Below, one piece after another: positions 17,619-28,108 of a DNA stretch of 64,000 bases (position 1 is its first letter; each line of letters opens with the position of its first letter). The DNA lies in NCBI RefSeq assembly GCF_009741445.1, contig NZ_CP046507.1, positions 2,790,001 to 2,854,000 of the forward strand. Direction: 5' to 3'. Position numbers and translations under genes: made by a program. The notes beneath the pieces are model-generated. The model saw only the letters and a list, made by a program, of their open reading frames with translations, searched no databases and was not told where the DNA came from. The stretch is from Mycobacterium avium subsp. avium. GTDB taxonomy: Bacteria > Actinomycetota > Actinomycetes > Mycobacteriales > Mycobacteriaceae.

Positions 17619-19199
17619 ACCGAGCGGGGTGCAATGCAATCCAAGCCGTGGTGGTCGAGCGCGGTGTTCTATCAGGTGTATCCGAGGTCATTCGCCGACA
17701 GCGACGGCGACGGCGTCGGCGACATCGACGGGGTGACGGCGCATCTGGACCACCTCGAGCAACTGGGCGTCGACGCGATCTGGCTCAATCCGGTCACCGT
17801 CTCCCCGATGGCCGACCACGGCTACGACGTCGCCGACCCGCGCGACATCGACCCGCTGTTCGGCGGGATGGCCGCGATCGAACGGCTGATCGCCGCGGCG
17901 CACCGGCGGGGCATCAAGATCACCATGGACGTGGTGCCCAACCACACCAGCTCGGCGCATCCGTGGTTCCAGGCGGCGCTGGCGGCCGGGCCGGGTTCCG
18001 ACGCCCGGCAGCGCTACTTCTTCCGGGACGGCCGCGGCACGGACGGCGAGCTGCCGCCGAACAACTGGACCTCGGTGTTCGGCGGGTCGGCCTGGACCCG
18101 GGTGCTCGAACCCGACGGCAATCCCGGCCAGTGGTATCTGCACCTGTTCGACACCGAGCAGCCCGACCTGAACTGGGAGCACCCGGACGTCTTCGACGAC
18201 TTCGAGAAGACGCTGCGGTTCTGGCTGGAGCGCGGCGTGGACGGCTTCCGCATCGACGTCGCCCACGGCATGGCCAAACCGGCCGGCCTGCCGGATTCGC
18301 CGGACCTCGAGTCCAAGGTGTTGCACCACAGCGACGACGACCCGCGCTTCAACCACCCGAGCGTGCACGACATCCACCGCGACATCCGCAAGGTGGTCAA
18401 CGACTATCCGGGCGCGGTCACCGTCGGCGAGGTGTGGGTCACCGACAACGCCCGCTGGGCGGAGTACCTGCGGCCCGACGAACTGCATCTCGGGTTCAAC
18501 TTCCGGCTGACCAAGATCGACTTCGACGCCGCCCAGATCCACGACGCGATCCAGAACTCGCTGGCCGCCACCGCCCTGCAGGACGCCACCCCGACCTGGA
18601 CGCTGTCCAACCACGACGTCGGGCGGGAGGTCACCCGCTACGGCGGCGGCGAGGTCGGGCTGCGCCGCGCCCGCGCGATGGCGATGGTGATGCTCGCCCT
18701 GCCCGGCGCGGTGTTCATCTACAACGGCGAGGAGCTGGGCCTGCCCGACGTCGAGTTGCCCGACGAGGTGTTGCAGGACCCGACCTGGGAGCGCTCGGGA
18801 CACACCGAGCGGGGCCGGGACAAATGCCGGGTGCCGATGCCCTGGTCGGGCCAGGCTCCCCCGTTCGGGTTCTCCTCGCGCACCGACACCTGGCTGCCGA
18901 TGCCGAAGGAGTGGGCGGCGCTGACGGTGCAAAAGCAGCGCGACGACCCCGACTCGACGTTGTCGTTCTTCCGGCGGGCCCTCGAATTGCGAAGGCGCCG
19001 TGTGGAATTCGACGGCGACGGCGTCGAATGGCTGGAGGCGACCGCCGATGCGGTGACGTTCCGGCGTCCCGGCGGGCTGGTGTGCGCCCTCAACAGCGGC
19101 GAGCAGCCCGTGCCGCTGCCGCCGGGCGAACTGGTGCTGGCGAGCGCGCCGCTGCTGGACGGGAAGCTGCCCCCGGACGCGGCGGCCTGGCTGGCCTAG
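17586..19199 (+). CDS. aglA: Alpha-glucosidase, glycoside hydrolase family 13
   Basis: The enzyme hydrolyses alpha-glucosidic bonds (oligo-1,6-glucosidase/maltase subfamily, QYVYPRSFADS-type N-terminus). About 537 residues from 17586; Rv2471 is recalled at 546. Catalytic residues are Asp224 in FRIDVAHG (nucleophile), Glu282 in VGEVW (acid/base) and Asp344 in NHD (stabiliser). The domain-B signature is around GYDVADPRDIDP. Possible starts are ATG 17586, ATG 17604 in the second repeat copy, and ATG 17634 just before the conserved KPWWSSAVFYQVYPRSF. The TGATG overlap with glbO suggests coupling. The substrate range (maltose, trehalose-related or glycogen fragments) cannot be read from sequence. 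Confidence 0.93.
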   Translation: MSAHEVMSAHETERGAMQSKPWWSSAVFYQVYPRSFADSDGDGVGDIDGVTAHLDHLEQLGVDAIWLNPVTVSPMADHGYDVADPRDIDPLFGGMAAIERLIAAAHRRGIKITMDVVPNHTSSAHPWFQAALAAGPGSDARQRYFFRDGRGTDGELPPNNWTSVFGGSAWTRVLEPDGNPGQWYLHLFDTEQPDLNWEHPDVFDDFEKTLRFWLERGVDGFRIDVAHGMAKPAGLPDSPDLESKVLHHSDDDPRFNHPSVHDIHRDIRKVVNDYPGAVTVGEVWVTDNARWAEYLRPDELHLGFNFRLTKIDFDAAQIHDAIQNSLAATALQDATPTWTLSNHDVGREVTRYGGGEVGLRRARAMAMVMLALPGAVFIYNGEELGLPDVELPDEVLQDPTWERSGHTERGRDKCRVPMPWSGQAPPFGFSSRTDTWLPMPKEWAALTVQKQRDDPDSTLSFFRRALELRRRRVEFDGDGVEWLEATADAVTFRRPGGLVCALNSGEQPVPLPPGELVLASAPLLDGKLPPDAAAWLA

Positions 19200-19250
19200 C
19201 GGCGCGACCGGGGCGAGCATTTCGCCGCCCGCTGCTCTATATGTTGACCC

Positions 19251-20282
19251 ATGGCTTGCTACGAGTGGACAGTGGTCGGCGCCGGGCCGGCGGGCATCGC
19301 GGCGGTGGGCCGGCTGCTCGATCACGGGGCGGACAGCATCGCCTGGATCGACCCCGCCTTCGCCGCCGGAGACATCGGCCAGAAGTGGCGATCGGTGTCC
19401 AGCAACACGCACGCCGGGCTGTTTCTCGAATATTTCAACGGCTGCAAGTCATTTCGGTTCTCCGAGGCACCGCCCATGCCGCTGCGGGAAATCGACGCCG
19501 GCGAAACCTGCGCGCTGGCGCTGGTGGCCGAACCCCTGCTGTGGGTCACCGGGCAGCTGCGTGAGCGGGTCGACACCGTCACCACCACCGCCACCGCGCT
19601 GTACCTGTCGGACCGGCGGTGGCGGATCGAGACCGAGCAGCGCGAGATTTTCTCCAGAAACGTGATCCTGGCCGTCGGGGCGGTGCCCAAAAAGCTTTGC
19701 CACCCCGGCCTGGAGGAGATTCCGGTGGAAGTCGCACTGGATCCCGAAAAGCTCGCCCGCCAACCGCTTTCCGGGGCGACAGTGGGCGTGTTCGGTTCAT
19801 CGCACTCGTCGATGATCGCGCTGCCCAACCTGCTGCGCCAGCCGGTCGAAAAGGTGATCAACTTCTACCGGAGCCCGCTGAAATACGCTGTCTACTTCGA
19901 TGATTGGATTCTCTTCGACGACACCGGCCTGAAGGGCCAGGCCGCGGTGTGGGCGCGGGAGAACATCGACGGGGTGCTGCCGGAACGGCTGCACCGGTGT
20001 CTGGTGTCCAGCCCGGAGTTCGCCGAGAATCTGGCACGCTGCGACCGGGTGGTCTACACCGTCGGCTTCGAGCGCAGAACGTTGCCCGAGACGCCGCAAT
20101 GGGGCCGGCTGGACTACAACCCGACCACCGGGATCCTTGCTCCCGGCCTGTTCGGGGTGGGCATCGCGTTCCCCCAGTACGCCGAAGACCCGTACGGCTA
20201 CGGGCAATTCCGAGTGGGGCTGAAGAAATTCATGGACTACCTGGATTCTGTGCTGCCGCTGTGGCTGCGCTACGGCCCCTGA
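19251..20282 (+). CDS. FAD-dependent pyridine-nucleotide oxidoreductase-like flavoprotein
   Basis: 343 residues. The N-terminal dinucleotide motif VVGAGPAGIAAVGRLL (residues 8-23) ends in a typical Rossmann fold. A second site, GATVGVFGSSHSSMIALPNLL near 185, looks like the NAD(P)-binding GxGxxS motif of two-dinucleotide flavoproteins. The late VVYTVGFE is the usual third FAD contact. No CxxC redox disulfide is visible, so it is not a thioredoxin or lipoamide reductase. It is closer to SidA/monooxygenase-like or uncharacterised FAD-NAD(P) proteins. I do not recall a gene at this place in M. tuberculosis, and it has no obvious operon partner. Start ATG 19251, 51 bp after aglA. Substrate unknown. 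Confidence 0.8.
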   Translation: MACYEWTVVGAGPAGIAAVGRLLDHGADSIAWIDPAFAAGDIGQKWRSVSSNTHAGLFLEYFNGCKSFRFSEAPPMPLREIDAGETCALALVAEPLLWVTGQLRERVDTVTTTATALYLSDRRWRIETEQREIFSRNVILAVGAVPKKLCHPGLEEIPVEVALDPEKLARQPLSGATVGVFGSSHSSMIALPNLLRQPVEKVINFYRSPLKYAVYFDDWILFDDTGLKGQAAVWARENIDGVLPERLHRCLVSSPEFAENLARCDRVVYTVGFERRTLPETPQWGRLDYNPTTGILAPGLFGVGIAFPQYAEDPYGYGQFRVGLKKFMDYLDSVLPLWLRYGP

Positions 20283-20352
20283 TCCGCGCGACCACAGGTC
20301 GGTCGGCATTAAACTCAGCCTGATCCGTTTTCCGGCGCCGGCTCCGCGCCGC

Positions 20353-21024
20353 TCAGCCCAGCAGCAGCCCGGGATCGCCGCGGCGCCGGTACACCGAACC
20401 GAACCGCGCGTCCAGCCGCAACCAGGTCGGCAGGATGCGCACCCGGATCAACTCGCCGGCGTCGACCGCGTCGGGCGATTGGGGCAGAAAACCCATGGCG
20501 GTCAACGCGAACACGCACCGCATCGGCAGGCCCACCTCTACGTCGCCGGAGCTCACCTGGATGACCTCCTGATCCAACAGGGAAACCGGTGGGCCGTGAG
20601 AACTGCTGTGCTGCTTGGCAAGTCGCGCGCCCTGCTGGGCCAGGTCGAGCATCACCCGGGCGGGTATGTCCTCGAGGTGGGTGAAGCCGGATTCCGGCGG
20701 CAGCGCCCCGCGCCACGCGGAGTCCATCGCGAAGCCCGGATCGACGTAGCCCGAGTCGTCCATCGCGGCCAGGCCACGCGCCAGCGCGTCCGCCCCGACC
20801 GACAGATCCGCGGGCCGCACCTCGCCGGCCACCACCCTGCTGGCCAGGACGTCGAAACCCGTTGCCACCCAGGCGGTGAGAAGCCCCGGGGAGCGGGTGC
20901 GCAGACGGATGATCGCGGCGTCGTCGAGCCGCAGCGCGCGGTCGACGAACGCGGCCAGGTCGGCGCGGTGGGCGGCCCGTGACTGGGCGTCCAGCCACAG
21001 CCCGCGCTCGGCTACCGAATCCAC
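20353..21024 (-). CDS. Conserved hypothetical protein (Rv2474c homologue)
   Basis: About 223 residues with no catalytic motif that I recognise. The chain is Ala/Leu/Arg-rich with alternating helices in the first half and a beta-like C-terminal portion (EVGLPMRCVFALTAMGFLP; RILPTWLRLDARFGSVYRR). There is no signal peptide or membrane span. It is the last gene of the gdh unit: the GTG at 21024 overlaps the stop of the thioesterase by 13 bp. The frame is open to 21198, but the extra part lies inside the thioesterase gene. Position and length fit Rv2474c (217 recalled). Coupling to a thioesterase suggests shared regulation, nothing more. Confidence 0.75.
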   Translation of the reverse strand: MDSVAERGLWLDAQSRAAHRADLAAFVDRALRLDDAAIIRLRTRSPGLLTAWVATGFDVLASRVVAGEVRPADLSVGADALARGLAAMDDSGYVDPGFAMDSAWRGALPPESGFTHLEDIPARVMLDLAQQGARLAKQHSSSHGPPVSLLDQEVIQVSSGDVEVGLPMRCVFALTAMGFLPQSPDAVDAGELIRVRILPTWLRLDARFGSVYRRRGDPGLLLG

Positions 21025-21425
21025 CGCTGCAGATACTCTCGATGTTGCGGTGAGAGCCGCACCAGCCGCTCCTCTTCGATGTGCACGGCGGCCAGTTGCG
21101 ATTCGGCGATGACGGCCGGCCGGGACTCGGGGTCGGCGTTGACCGAGCGCACCTCGTAGCCCAGCGTGAAATCGACCGCCCGCAGCCGCTTGGTCCACAT
21201 GGTCACCTGCAGCGGCGAATCCACAAGCCGCAGTTGGCCTTTGTAGGTCACCTTGACCTCGGCGATGAGCAGCCCGATGGTCAGGATGTCGACCTCGAAC
21301 GCCTCCCGCAGGAACTGAACCCGCGCCTCCTCCAGGATGGTGACCATGGTGGCGTGGTTGACGTGCTGGTACATGTCGATATCCGACCAGCGCACTGGCA
21401 CGGCCGCGACGAATCCGACGCTCAA
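21012..21425 (-). CDS. Acyl-CoA thioesterase, hotdog fold (4-hydroxybenzoyl-CoA thioesterase family)
   Basis: 137 residues, matching the recalled 138 of Rv2475c. The 4HBT signature is clear: [29 protein letters not shown], split as [14 protein letters not shown] then the helix with Glu, giving the Asp-...-His/Asn-...-Glu pattern of YbgC/FadM-type thioesterases. It hydrolyses acyl-CoA; the chain specificity is not visible. The reading frame is open to 21695 inside gdh. I placed the start at TTG 21425 because it overlaps the gdh TGA stop (TTGA), the coupling pattern used elsewhere in this window, and gives the family length. A fatty-acyl role beside glutamate dehydrogenase has no clear logic. 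Confidence 0.85.
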   Translation of the reverse strand: MSVGFVAAVPVRWSDIDMYQHVNHATMVTILEEARVQFLREAFEVDILTIGLLIAEVKVTYKGQLRLVDSPLQVTMWTKRLRAVDFTLGYEVRSVNADPESRPAVIAESQLAAVHIEEERLVRLSPQHREYLQRWIR

Positions 21426-24400
21426 CTCGATGAACCTCTTCCGCTGGTGCGGGTCATGCGACGGATTTGTCGCGCGGCGACAGACAGCGTCGCGAGATCC
21501 TTGGCCCCGCTTTCCTGGATCTCGATCAGTGTGCGGCGGGCCCGCTCGACCCGGGAGGCGGACAGGTGTTCCCACTCGGCGATCTTCTCTTCGCCGCTCT
21601 CGTCGGGCTCGCCTACCGCCAGCACGTCGAAGCACAGCGAGCGCAGCGAGGCGTAGATGTCGTCGCGAATCGCCAAACGCGCCAAAGAGTGCCACCGGTC
21701 GTTGCGCGGCAGCTCGGACACCGCGGTCAGCAGGCCGTCGGTGCCGAGCCGGTCCATCAGCGCGAAATAGGTGTCGGCGACCTCGGCGGCGTCGATGTCG
21801 TTGATGTCGCCGATGTCGATGATGTCGAGCAGGCTGAACCGGTAGAGACCGGCGGCCACCAGGTAGGCCAGGTCACGGGGGGCGCCCTGGGACTCGAACT
21901 CGGCGGCTTCCTTTTCGACGATGGCCTTGTCGTCCCCGCGCAGCCATTCCGACATGCGCGGTGTCAGCGCCTTGACCTTGGCGGCGAATCGGTTGATCTC
22001 GGCGCCCACCGCCAACGGCTGGGGACGGTAGTTGAGCAGCCAGCGGCCGGCCCGGTCGATCAGCCGCCGGGTATCCAGGGTGAGCCGATCCGACAGCGCC
22101 ACAGGCAGATTCGCGGCGCGGATGCGGCGCCAGATCTCCCCCACACCGAAGATGGCATCGGTGGCCACGTAGGTGCGCACCGCGTCCACCGCCGATACGC
22201 CGACGTCCTCGACGATCCGGAAGGCGTAGCTGATGCCGGCGGCGTCCACCAGCTCGTTGATCAGCATGGTGGCCACGATCTCGCGGCGCAGCTGATGCGC
22301 GCGGATCTCCGGGGTGAACCGGTGCCGCAGCGGCGTCGGGAAGTACAGCGGCAACCGGGACGCGAACACATCCTGCTCGGTGAGCTCGGTCTGCAGCATC
22401 TGTTCTTTGAGGTCCAGTTTCACGTGCGCCATCAGCGTGCACAGTTCGGGTGAGGTGAGGCCGATCCCGGCCTCGGCGCGGCGCTGAATCTCCTTCTCCG
22501 ACGGCAGCGCTTCCAGCTCGCGGTTGAGGCCGCGCTCGTCGACCAGGTACTGGATCTGCCGGGCGTGCACCGGCAGCAGGCTGGGCGCGTTGGCCCGGCT
22601 GGTGCCGATCAGGTCGTTCTGGTCCTCGTTGTCGGTGAGCACCAGCGCGGCGACCTCGTCGGTCATCGACTCCAGCAGCGGTTTGCGCTCCTGCGGCTTG
22701 ACCTTGCCCGCGGTGACCAGCGAGTCGATCAGGATCTTGATGTTGACCTCGTGGTCGGAGCAGTCCACGCCGGCGGAGTTGTCCATCGCGTCGGTGTTGA
22801 TCCGGCCGCCGGACAGGTCGAACTCGACGCGGCCCAGCGCCGTCACCCCGAGGTTGCCGCCTTCGCCGATCACCTTGGCGCGCACCGAGGATCCGTTGAC
22901 CCGCACCGGATCGTTGGCGCGGTCGCCGACGTCGGCGTCCGACTCGGACTCGGCCTTGATGTAGGTGCCGATGCCGCCGTTGAACAGCAGGTCCACCGGC
23001 GCCTGCAGGATCGCCTTGATCAGGTTGGGCGGGGTCATCTCGGTGACGACGCCGCCGCCTGAGCCGTCCAAGCCCAGCGCGTCGCGGACCTGGGGGCTGA
23101 CCGGAATGGATTTGTGCTCGCGGCTGTACACCCCGCCGCCCTCGCTGATCAGGGACTTGTCGTAGTCGTCCCAGCTGGACCGGGGCAGCTCGAACATGCG
23201 GCGGCGTTCCTCCCAGGACGCCGCGGCGTCGGGGTTCGGGTCGAGGAAGATGTGTCGGTGGTCGAAGGCGGCCAGGAGCCGGATGTGCTTGGACAGCAGC
23301 ATGCCGTTGCCGAACACGTCGCCGCTCATGTCGCCGATTCCCACCACGGTGAAGTCCTCGGTCTGGGTGTCGACGCCCATCTCCCGGAAGTGCCGTTTGA
23401 CCGCCTCCCAGGCGCCCCGGGCGGTGATGCCCATGGCCTTGTGGTCGTAGCCGACCGACCCGCCGGAGGCGAACGCGTCACCCAGCCAGAATCCGTACGA
23501 CTTGGCGACGTCGTTGGCGATGTCGGAGAAGGTGGCGGTGCCCTTGTCGGCCGCCACCACCAGGTAGGCGTCGTCGCCGTCGCGGCGCACCACTTCCGGT
23601 GGCGGGCTGACCTTTCCAGTCGCGTGGTCGACGTTGTCGGTGACGTCGAGCAGGCCCGAGATGAACAGCTGATAGCAGGCCACCCCCTCGGCGCGGGTGG
23701 CGTCGCGGTCGGCGGCGCCGTCCCCGCTGGGCAGCGGCGGCCGCTTGACGACGAAGCCGCCCTTGGCCCCGACCGGCACGATGACGGCGTTCTTGACGGC
23801 TTGCGCCTTGACCAGGCCCAGGATTTCGGTGCGGAAGTCGTCGCGGCGGTCCGACCAGCGCAGCCCGCCGCGGGCCACCGGCCCGAACCGTAGGTGCACG
23901 CCCTCGACCCGGGGCGAGTAGACGAAGATCTCGTACTTGGGGCGCGGCAGGGGCAGCTCGTCGATCAGCTGGGCGTCCAGCTTGATCACCAACACGTTGC
24001 GGGCACGGGCCGAACCCTCGCGGGTGACAAAGTAATTGGTCCGCAGCGTGGCCTGCACCAGCGACGCGAACGCCCGCAGGATGCGGTCGGTGTCCAGGCT
24101 GACCAGCGCGTCGATGTCGGCGGCCACCGCCGCGGCGGCCGCCTGCGCGTCGCGACCCGCCGAGGAGTCGGGGTCGAGGTCGAACAGCGCCTCGAACAGC
24201 GCCACCAAGGAGCGGGCGGTGGACGGATGCTCGTTGAGCACCGCCTCGATGTAGGACTGGCTGTAGGGAAAGTTGGCCTGCCGCAAGTACTTTGCGTAGG
24301 CGCGCAGCAGCACCACCTGCTGCCAGCGCAGGCCGGCGCGCATCACCAGTTCGTTGAAGCGGTCGACCTCGAGGCGGCCCTGCCAGATCGCGGTGACGGC

Positions 24401-26275
24401 GTCGGCGAATCGCTCGGCCATCGCATCGCGCTCGTCCGGGGTGGACGCCAGCTCGATGGTCGGGTGCGGTGAGATCCTGAACTGGTAGATCCACACCGGC
24501 AGCCCGTCGGAGCGGGTGACGGTGAACGGGCGTTCTTCGAGCACCACCACACCCATGCTTTGCAGCATCGGCAGCAGCTGGCTCAGCGAGGCGGTGCGCC
24601 CGCCCAGGAACCAGGTCAGCTGCGCCGATCCGTCCTCGCCGTCGGTGAACACCAGCTTGACCGAATTGTCTTGCAGCTCTTTGATGATGGCGATGTGACC
24701 GATCGCATCGGCCGGACTGATGGCTTGCTTGTAGACCTCGGGAAAGGCGCCCGCGTAGTACTCCGCGTCGGCGTGCCCCACCGCGCCCTCGGCAGCGGCC
24801 GCGACCAGCCGGTCGGTCCAGGTGCGGGCCGCTTCGCTCAGCAGGCCCTGGATGCGGACCCGGTTGTCCTCGGAGACGTCCACGGGCTTGGCGGCGGGAT
24901 CGTCGGTGGGCAGGCGAACCATGAAATGCATGAGCGCCCAAGGGGATTCGCTGACCCGGGCGGTGAATTCCAGTCGGGTGCCGCCGAATTCGCGGACCAG
25001 GATGTCTTCGATCTGCAGCCGCACCGCGGTGGTGTAGCGGTCGCGGGGCAGGTAGACCAGGCAGGAGACGAAGTACTGCAGGCTGTCGGCGCGCAGGAAC
25101 AGCAACGCGTTTCGTTGCGGCCCGAGGTCCACCACCGCTTTGGCCATCGCCAGCAGCCGCTCGGAGCTCAGCGTGAACAGTTCCGAGCGGGGCACGGTTT
25201 GGATGACGTCGAGCAGCAGCTGGCCGGGATGGATCGGGTCGCTGTCGGCCATGGCCAGCGCCTCGCGGACGCGGCGGGAGATGGTGGGGATCTCCAGCAC
25301 GTCGGCGTTCATGGCGGCAACGGTGAACAGCCCGACGAAGCGGTGCTCGATCACCGCGCCGTCGACATACTCGCGGACCGCGATCGCATACGGGTAGGCG
25401 CCGTAGCGCAGGTAGCTGCCCACCACGGATTGCGCCAACACCAGCAGCCGGTCGTCGTCGGTGAGCCGGGGCCGTGACCCGGTGCGGGTGCGCAGCACGC
25501 CCAACCCCGGTGAGCCGTCGCCGGAGACCAGGCCGTCGTGCACCCGGCAGCGCTGATAACCCAGCAGCAGGAAATTGCCGTTGCCCAGCCAGCGCAGCAG
25601 CGCGGCGACGTCGTCGCGGTCCGGCGCCGAGAAGTGGTTGTCACGGTTGGCTTCCACCGCGGCGGCCAGCTCGTCGAGCACGGCGATCAGGGCCGAGGCG
25701 TCGCTGGCCACCTGCTGGACGTCGGCCAGCACCTTGGGCAGCAGCCGCTCCGCCTCGGTGAGGCCCTTGCTGTCGACGGACGGCAGCAGCTGCACGTGGA
25801 TCCAGGCCTCGCCGGCGTATTGCGGGGCGCCCTGCGGCTTGGGTTCGAGGCTGAGCAGGTCGCCGTCGGGACTGCGGTGCACGTCGAACACCGGCGTCAT
25901 GATGGCCGTGTAGGGCACGCCGAGGCGGTGCAGCAGCACCGTGACCGAGTCCATCAGCATGCCGCCGTGGTCGGTGACGACCTGCAGCGCCGGCCCGAAC
26001 CCGGCGGGATCGTCGGCCGGGTAGACGGCGACCCGGCTTTCGCCGTCGGGGCGATGCAGCCCGAGCCGGTAGTGCGCGCTGAGCATGGCCGGGGTGACGA
26101 GCGCCGTCGGGACCGTCAGGTCGATGGGCCCAGCCTCGGCGCCCCCGGATTCGTCGCTATGCGGACCGCGATAGCTCTCCACATAGGCTTTCGAGATCCA
26201 CTCGGGGATGTCCTGCTGTCGGGTGAAGGTCGTCCACGGCTTGAGATCCTGCTGAGCTCTGGGATCGATCGTCAT
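21422..26275 (-). CDS. gdh: NAD-dependent glutamate dehydrogenase, large (180-kDa) type
   Basis: The enzyme oxidatively deaminates glutamate to 2-oxoglutarate, mainly catabolic, and is inhibited by GarA in mycobacteria. About 1617 residues from the ATG at 26275 ([14 protein letters not shown]), matching the recalled 1624 of Rv2476c. Layout: long N-terminal regulatory part with ACT-like folds (about 1-650), the central catalytic domain with [18 protein letters not shown], the lysine segment [15 protein letters not shown] and the coenzyme domain ([16 protein letters not shown]), then a helical C-terminal region ending [13 protein letters not shown]. An upstream in-frame ATG at 26320 adds 15 unconserved residues and was rejected. 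The gene leads an operon with the thioesterase and hypothetical gene. Confidence 0.97.
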   Translation of the reverse strand: MTIDPRAQQDLKPWTTFTRQQDIPEWISKAYVESYRGPHSDESGGAEAGPIDLTVPTALVTPAMLSAHYRLGLHRPDGESRVAVYPADDPAGFGPALQVVTDHGGMLMDSVTVLLHRLGVPYTAIMTPVFDVHRSPDGDLLSLEPKPQGAPQYAGEAWIHVQLLPSVDSKGLTEAERLLPKVLADVQQVASDASALIAVLDELAAAVEANRDNHFSAPDRDDVAALLRWLGNGNFLLLGYQRCRVHDGLVSGDGSPGLGVLRTRTGSRPRLTDDDRLLVLAQSVVGSYLRYGAYPYAIAVREYVDGAVIEHRFVGLFTVAAMNADVLEIPTISRRVREALAMADSDPIHPGQLLLDVIQTVPRSELFTLSSERLLAMAKAVVDLGPQRNALLFLRADSLQYFVSCLVYLPRDRYTTAVRLQIEDILVREFGGTRLEFTARVSESPWALMHFMVRLPTDDPAAKPVDVSEDNRVRIQGLLSEAARTWTDRLVAAAAEGAVGHADAEYYAGAFPEVYKQAISPADAIGHIAIIKELQDNSVKLVFTDGEDGSAQLTWFLGGRTASLSQLLPMLQSMGVVVLEERPFTVTRSDGLPVWIYQFRISPHPTIELASTPDERDAMAERFADAVTAIWQGRLEVDRFNELVMRAGLRWQQVVLLRAYAKYLRQANFPYSQSYIEAVLNEHPSTARSLVALFEALFDLDPDSSAGRDAQAAAAAVAADIDALVSLDTDRILRAFASLVQATLRTNYFVTREGSARARNVLVIKLDAQLIDELPLPRPKYEIFVYSPRVEGVHLRFGPVARGGLRWSDRRDDFRTEILGLVKAQAVKNAVIVPVGAKGGFVVKRPPLPSGDGAADRDATRAEGVACYQLFISGLLDVTDNVDHATGKVSPPPEVVRRDGDDAYLVVAADKGTATFSDIANDVAKSYGFWLGDAFASGGSVGYDHKAMGITARGAWEAVKRHFREMGVDTQTEDFTVVGIGDMSGDVFGNGMLLSKHIRLLAAFDHRHIFLDPNPDAAASWEERRRMFELPRSSWDDYDKSLISEGGGVYSREHKSIPVSPQVRDALGLDGSGGGVVTEMTPPNLIKAILQAPVDLLFNGGIGTYIKAESESDADVGDRANDPVRVNGSSVRAKVIGEGGNLGVTALGRVEFDLSGGRINTDAMDNSAGVDCSDHEVNIKILIDSLVTAGKVKPQERKPLLESMTDEVAALVLTDNEDQNDLIGTSRANAPSLLPVHARQIQYLVDERGLNRELEALPSEKEIQRRAEAGIGLTSPELCTLMAHVKLDLKEQMLQTELTEQDVFASRLPLYFPTPLRHRFTPEIRAHQLRREIVATMLINELVDAAGISYAFRIVEDVGVSAVDAVRTYVATDAIFGVGEIWRRIRAANLPVALSDRLTLDTRRLIDRAGRWLLNYRPQPLAVGAEINRFAAKVKALTPRMSEWLRGDDKAIVEKEAAEFESQGAPRDLAYLVAAGLYRFSLLDIIDIGDINDIDAAEVADTYFALMDRLGTDGLLTAVSELPRNDRWHSLARLAIRDDIYASLRSLCFDVLAVGEPDESGEEKIAEWEHLSASRVERARRTLIEIQESGAKDLATLSVAARQIRRMTRTSGRGSSS

Positions 26276-26353
26276 GCCGATTGCTCCCAACTGCCGACGG
26301 TTGTCAATGCGCTCGAACACCCCGTTTCTCGACGGCGCGGGGCAGAGCTGACA

Positions 26354-28030
26354 CTAGTCGCGCGTCAGCTTCCGGTGGGTCACTCGGTGCGGCCGGGCCG
26401 CTTCGGCGCCGAGCCGTTCGATCTTGTTCTCCTCATACGCTCCGAAGTTGCCCTCGAACCAGAACCACTTGGCCTCGTTGTCGTCGTCACCCTCCCAGGC
26501 CAGGATGTGCGTGCAGGTGCGGTCCAGGAACCAGCGGTCGTGCGAGATGACCACCGCGCAGCCCGGGAAATTCACCAGCGCGTTCTCCAGCGAGCCCAGG
26601 GTCTCGACGTCCAGGTCGTTGGTCGGCTCGTCCAGCAGGATCAGGTTGCCGCCCTGCTTGAGGGTGAGCGCCAGGTTGAGCCGGTTGCGTTCGCCGCCGG
26701 ACAGCACGCCGGCCGGCTTCTGCTGATCCGGCCCCTTGAACCCGAACGCCGACACGTAGGCGCGCGACGGCATTTCGTTCTGGCCGACCTCGATGTAGTC
26801 CAGTCCGTCCGAGACGACCTCCCACACCGTCTTTTTCGGGTCGATCCCGGCGCGGGCCTGGTCGACGTAGCTGAGCTTGACCGTTTCGCCGACCTTGACG
26901 GTGCCGCTGTCGGGTTGTTCCAGCCCGACGATGGTCTTGAACAGCGTGGTCTTGCCGACCCCGTTGGGGCCGATGACGCCGACGATGCCGTTGCGCGGCA
27001 GGGTGAAGGACAGGTCCTTGATCAGGGTGCGCCCGTCGTAGCCCTTGTCCAGGTGTTCGACCTCGACCACCACGTTGCCCAGCCGGGGCCCGACCGGTAT
27101 CTGGATCTCCTCGAAGTCGAGCTTGCGCGTCTTCTCCGCCTCGGCCGCCATCTCCTCGTAGCGCTGCAGGCGGGCCTTGCTCTTGGCCTGACGCGCCTTG
27201 GCCCCGGAACGCACCCAAGCCAGCTCCTCGCTCAGCCGCTTCTGCAGCTTGGCGTCCTTGCGGCCCTGCACCGCCAGGCGGTCGGCCTTCTTCTCCAGAT
27301 AGGTCGAATAGTTGCCCTCGTAGGGGTAGGCGCGGCCGCGGTCGAGTTCGAGAATCCATTGCGCGACGTTGTCCAGGAAGTAGCGGTCGTGGGTGACCGC
27401 CAGCACCGCGCCCGCGTAGGCCGCCAGGTGCTGTTCGAGCCACTGCACGCTTTCGGCGTCCAGGTGGTTGGTGGGCTCGTCCAGCAACAGCAGGTCGGGC
27501 TTGGACAGCAGCAGCTTGCACAGCGCCACCCGGCGGCGTTCGCCACCGGACAGGTTCGTCACCGGGTCGTCGGGCGGCGGGCAGCGCAGCGCGTCCATCG
27601 CCTGCTCGAGCTGCGAATCGAGGTCCCAGGCGTCGGCGTGGTCGAGCTCCTCCTGCAGCCGGCCCATCTCCTCCATCAACTCGTCGGAGTAGTCGGTGGC
27701 CATCAACTCGGCGACCTCGTTGAAGCGGTCGAGCTTGACCTTAATCTCGCCCAGGCCCTCCTCGACGTTGCCGCGAACGGTTTTCTCCTCGTTCAGCGGC
27801 GGCTCCTGTTGCAGGATGCCGACGGTGGCGTCGGTGGCCAGGAAGGCTTCACCGTTGTTCGGCTTGTCCAGGCCCGCCATGATCCGCAAGACGCTCGACT
27901 TACCGGCGCCGTTGGGGCCGACGACACCGATCTTGGCGCCTGGATAGAAGCTCAACGTGACGTCGTCCAGGATCACCTTGTCGCCGTGCGCCTTGCGGAC
28001 CTTCTTCATCGTGTAGATGAACTCAGCCAT
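26354..28030 (-). CDS. ettA: Energy-dependent translational throttle protein EttA (ABC-F)
   Basis: A ribosome-binding ABC-F ATPase that gates the first elongation step according to ADP/ATP. 558 residues, the size recalled for Rv2477c. It has two ABC cassettes: Walker A GPNGAGKSS near residue 38 and GPNGVGKTT near 350; signatures NLSGGERRR and VLSGGERNR; Walker B LLLLDEPTNHLD and LILLDEPTNDLD. The EttA-specific arm lies in the first cassette, and the inter-domain linker is highly charged. No membrane segment, as expected for ABC-F. It is 78 bp downstream of the SSB paralogue. Confidence 0.97.
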   Translation of the reverse strand: MAEFIYTMKKVRKAHGDKVILDDVTLSFYPGAKIGVVGPNGAGKSSVLRIMAGLDKPNNGEAFLATDATVGILQQEPPLNEEKTVRGNVEEGLGEIKVKLDRFNEVAELMATDYSDELMEEMGRLQEELDHADAWDLDSQLEQAMDALRCPPPDDPVTNLSGGERRRVALCKLLLSKPDLLLLDEPTNHLDAESVQWLEQHLAAYAGAVLAVTHDRYFLDNVAQWILELDRGRAYPYEGNYSTYLEKKADRLAVQGRKDAKLQKRLSEELAWVRSGAKARQAKSKARLQRYEEMAAEAEKTRKLDFEEIQIPVGPRLGNVVVEVEHLDKGYDGRTLIKDLSFTLPRNGIVGVIGPNGVGKTTLFKTIVGLEQPDSGTVKVGETVKLSYVDQARAGIDPKKTVWEVVSDGLDYIEVGQNEMPSRAYVSAFGFKGPDQQKPAGVLSGGERNRLNLALTLKQGGNLILLDEPTNDLDVETLGSLENALVNFPGCAVVISHDRWFLDRTCTHILAWEGDDDNEAKWFWFEGNFGAYEENKIERLGAEAARPHRVTHRKLTRD

Positions 28031-28108
28031 GCCGCGGTTTTGCCTTTCTGATTTAGCGAGTGATCTCGCGGACCATCCTAGGCATCGCGCGGTGGGCGGA
28101 TCCCGCAG

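Noticed and set aside
17688..19412. Minus-strand ORF of 574 codons across aglA
   Set aside because: Antisense shadow; aglA has all GH13 catalytic residues on the plus strand.
26276..26320. Upstream start of gdh
   Set aside because: The 15 extra residues are not conserved; MTIDP at 26275 fits the recalled orthologue.
25538..28051. Plus-strand ORF of 837 codons spanning gdh 5' end and ettA
   Set aside because: Shadow of two well-supported minus-strand genes; no conserved features.
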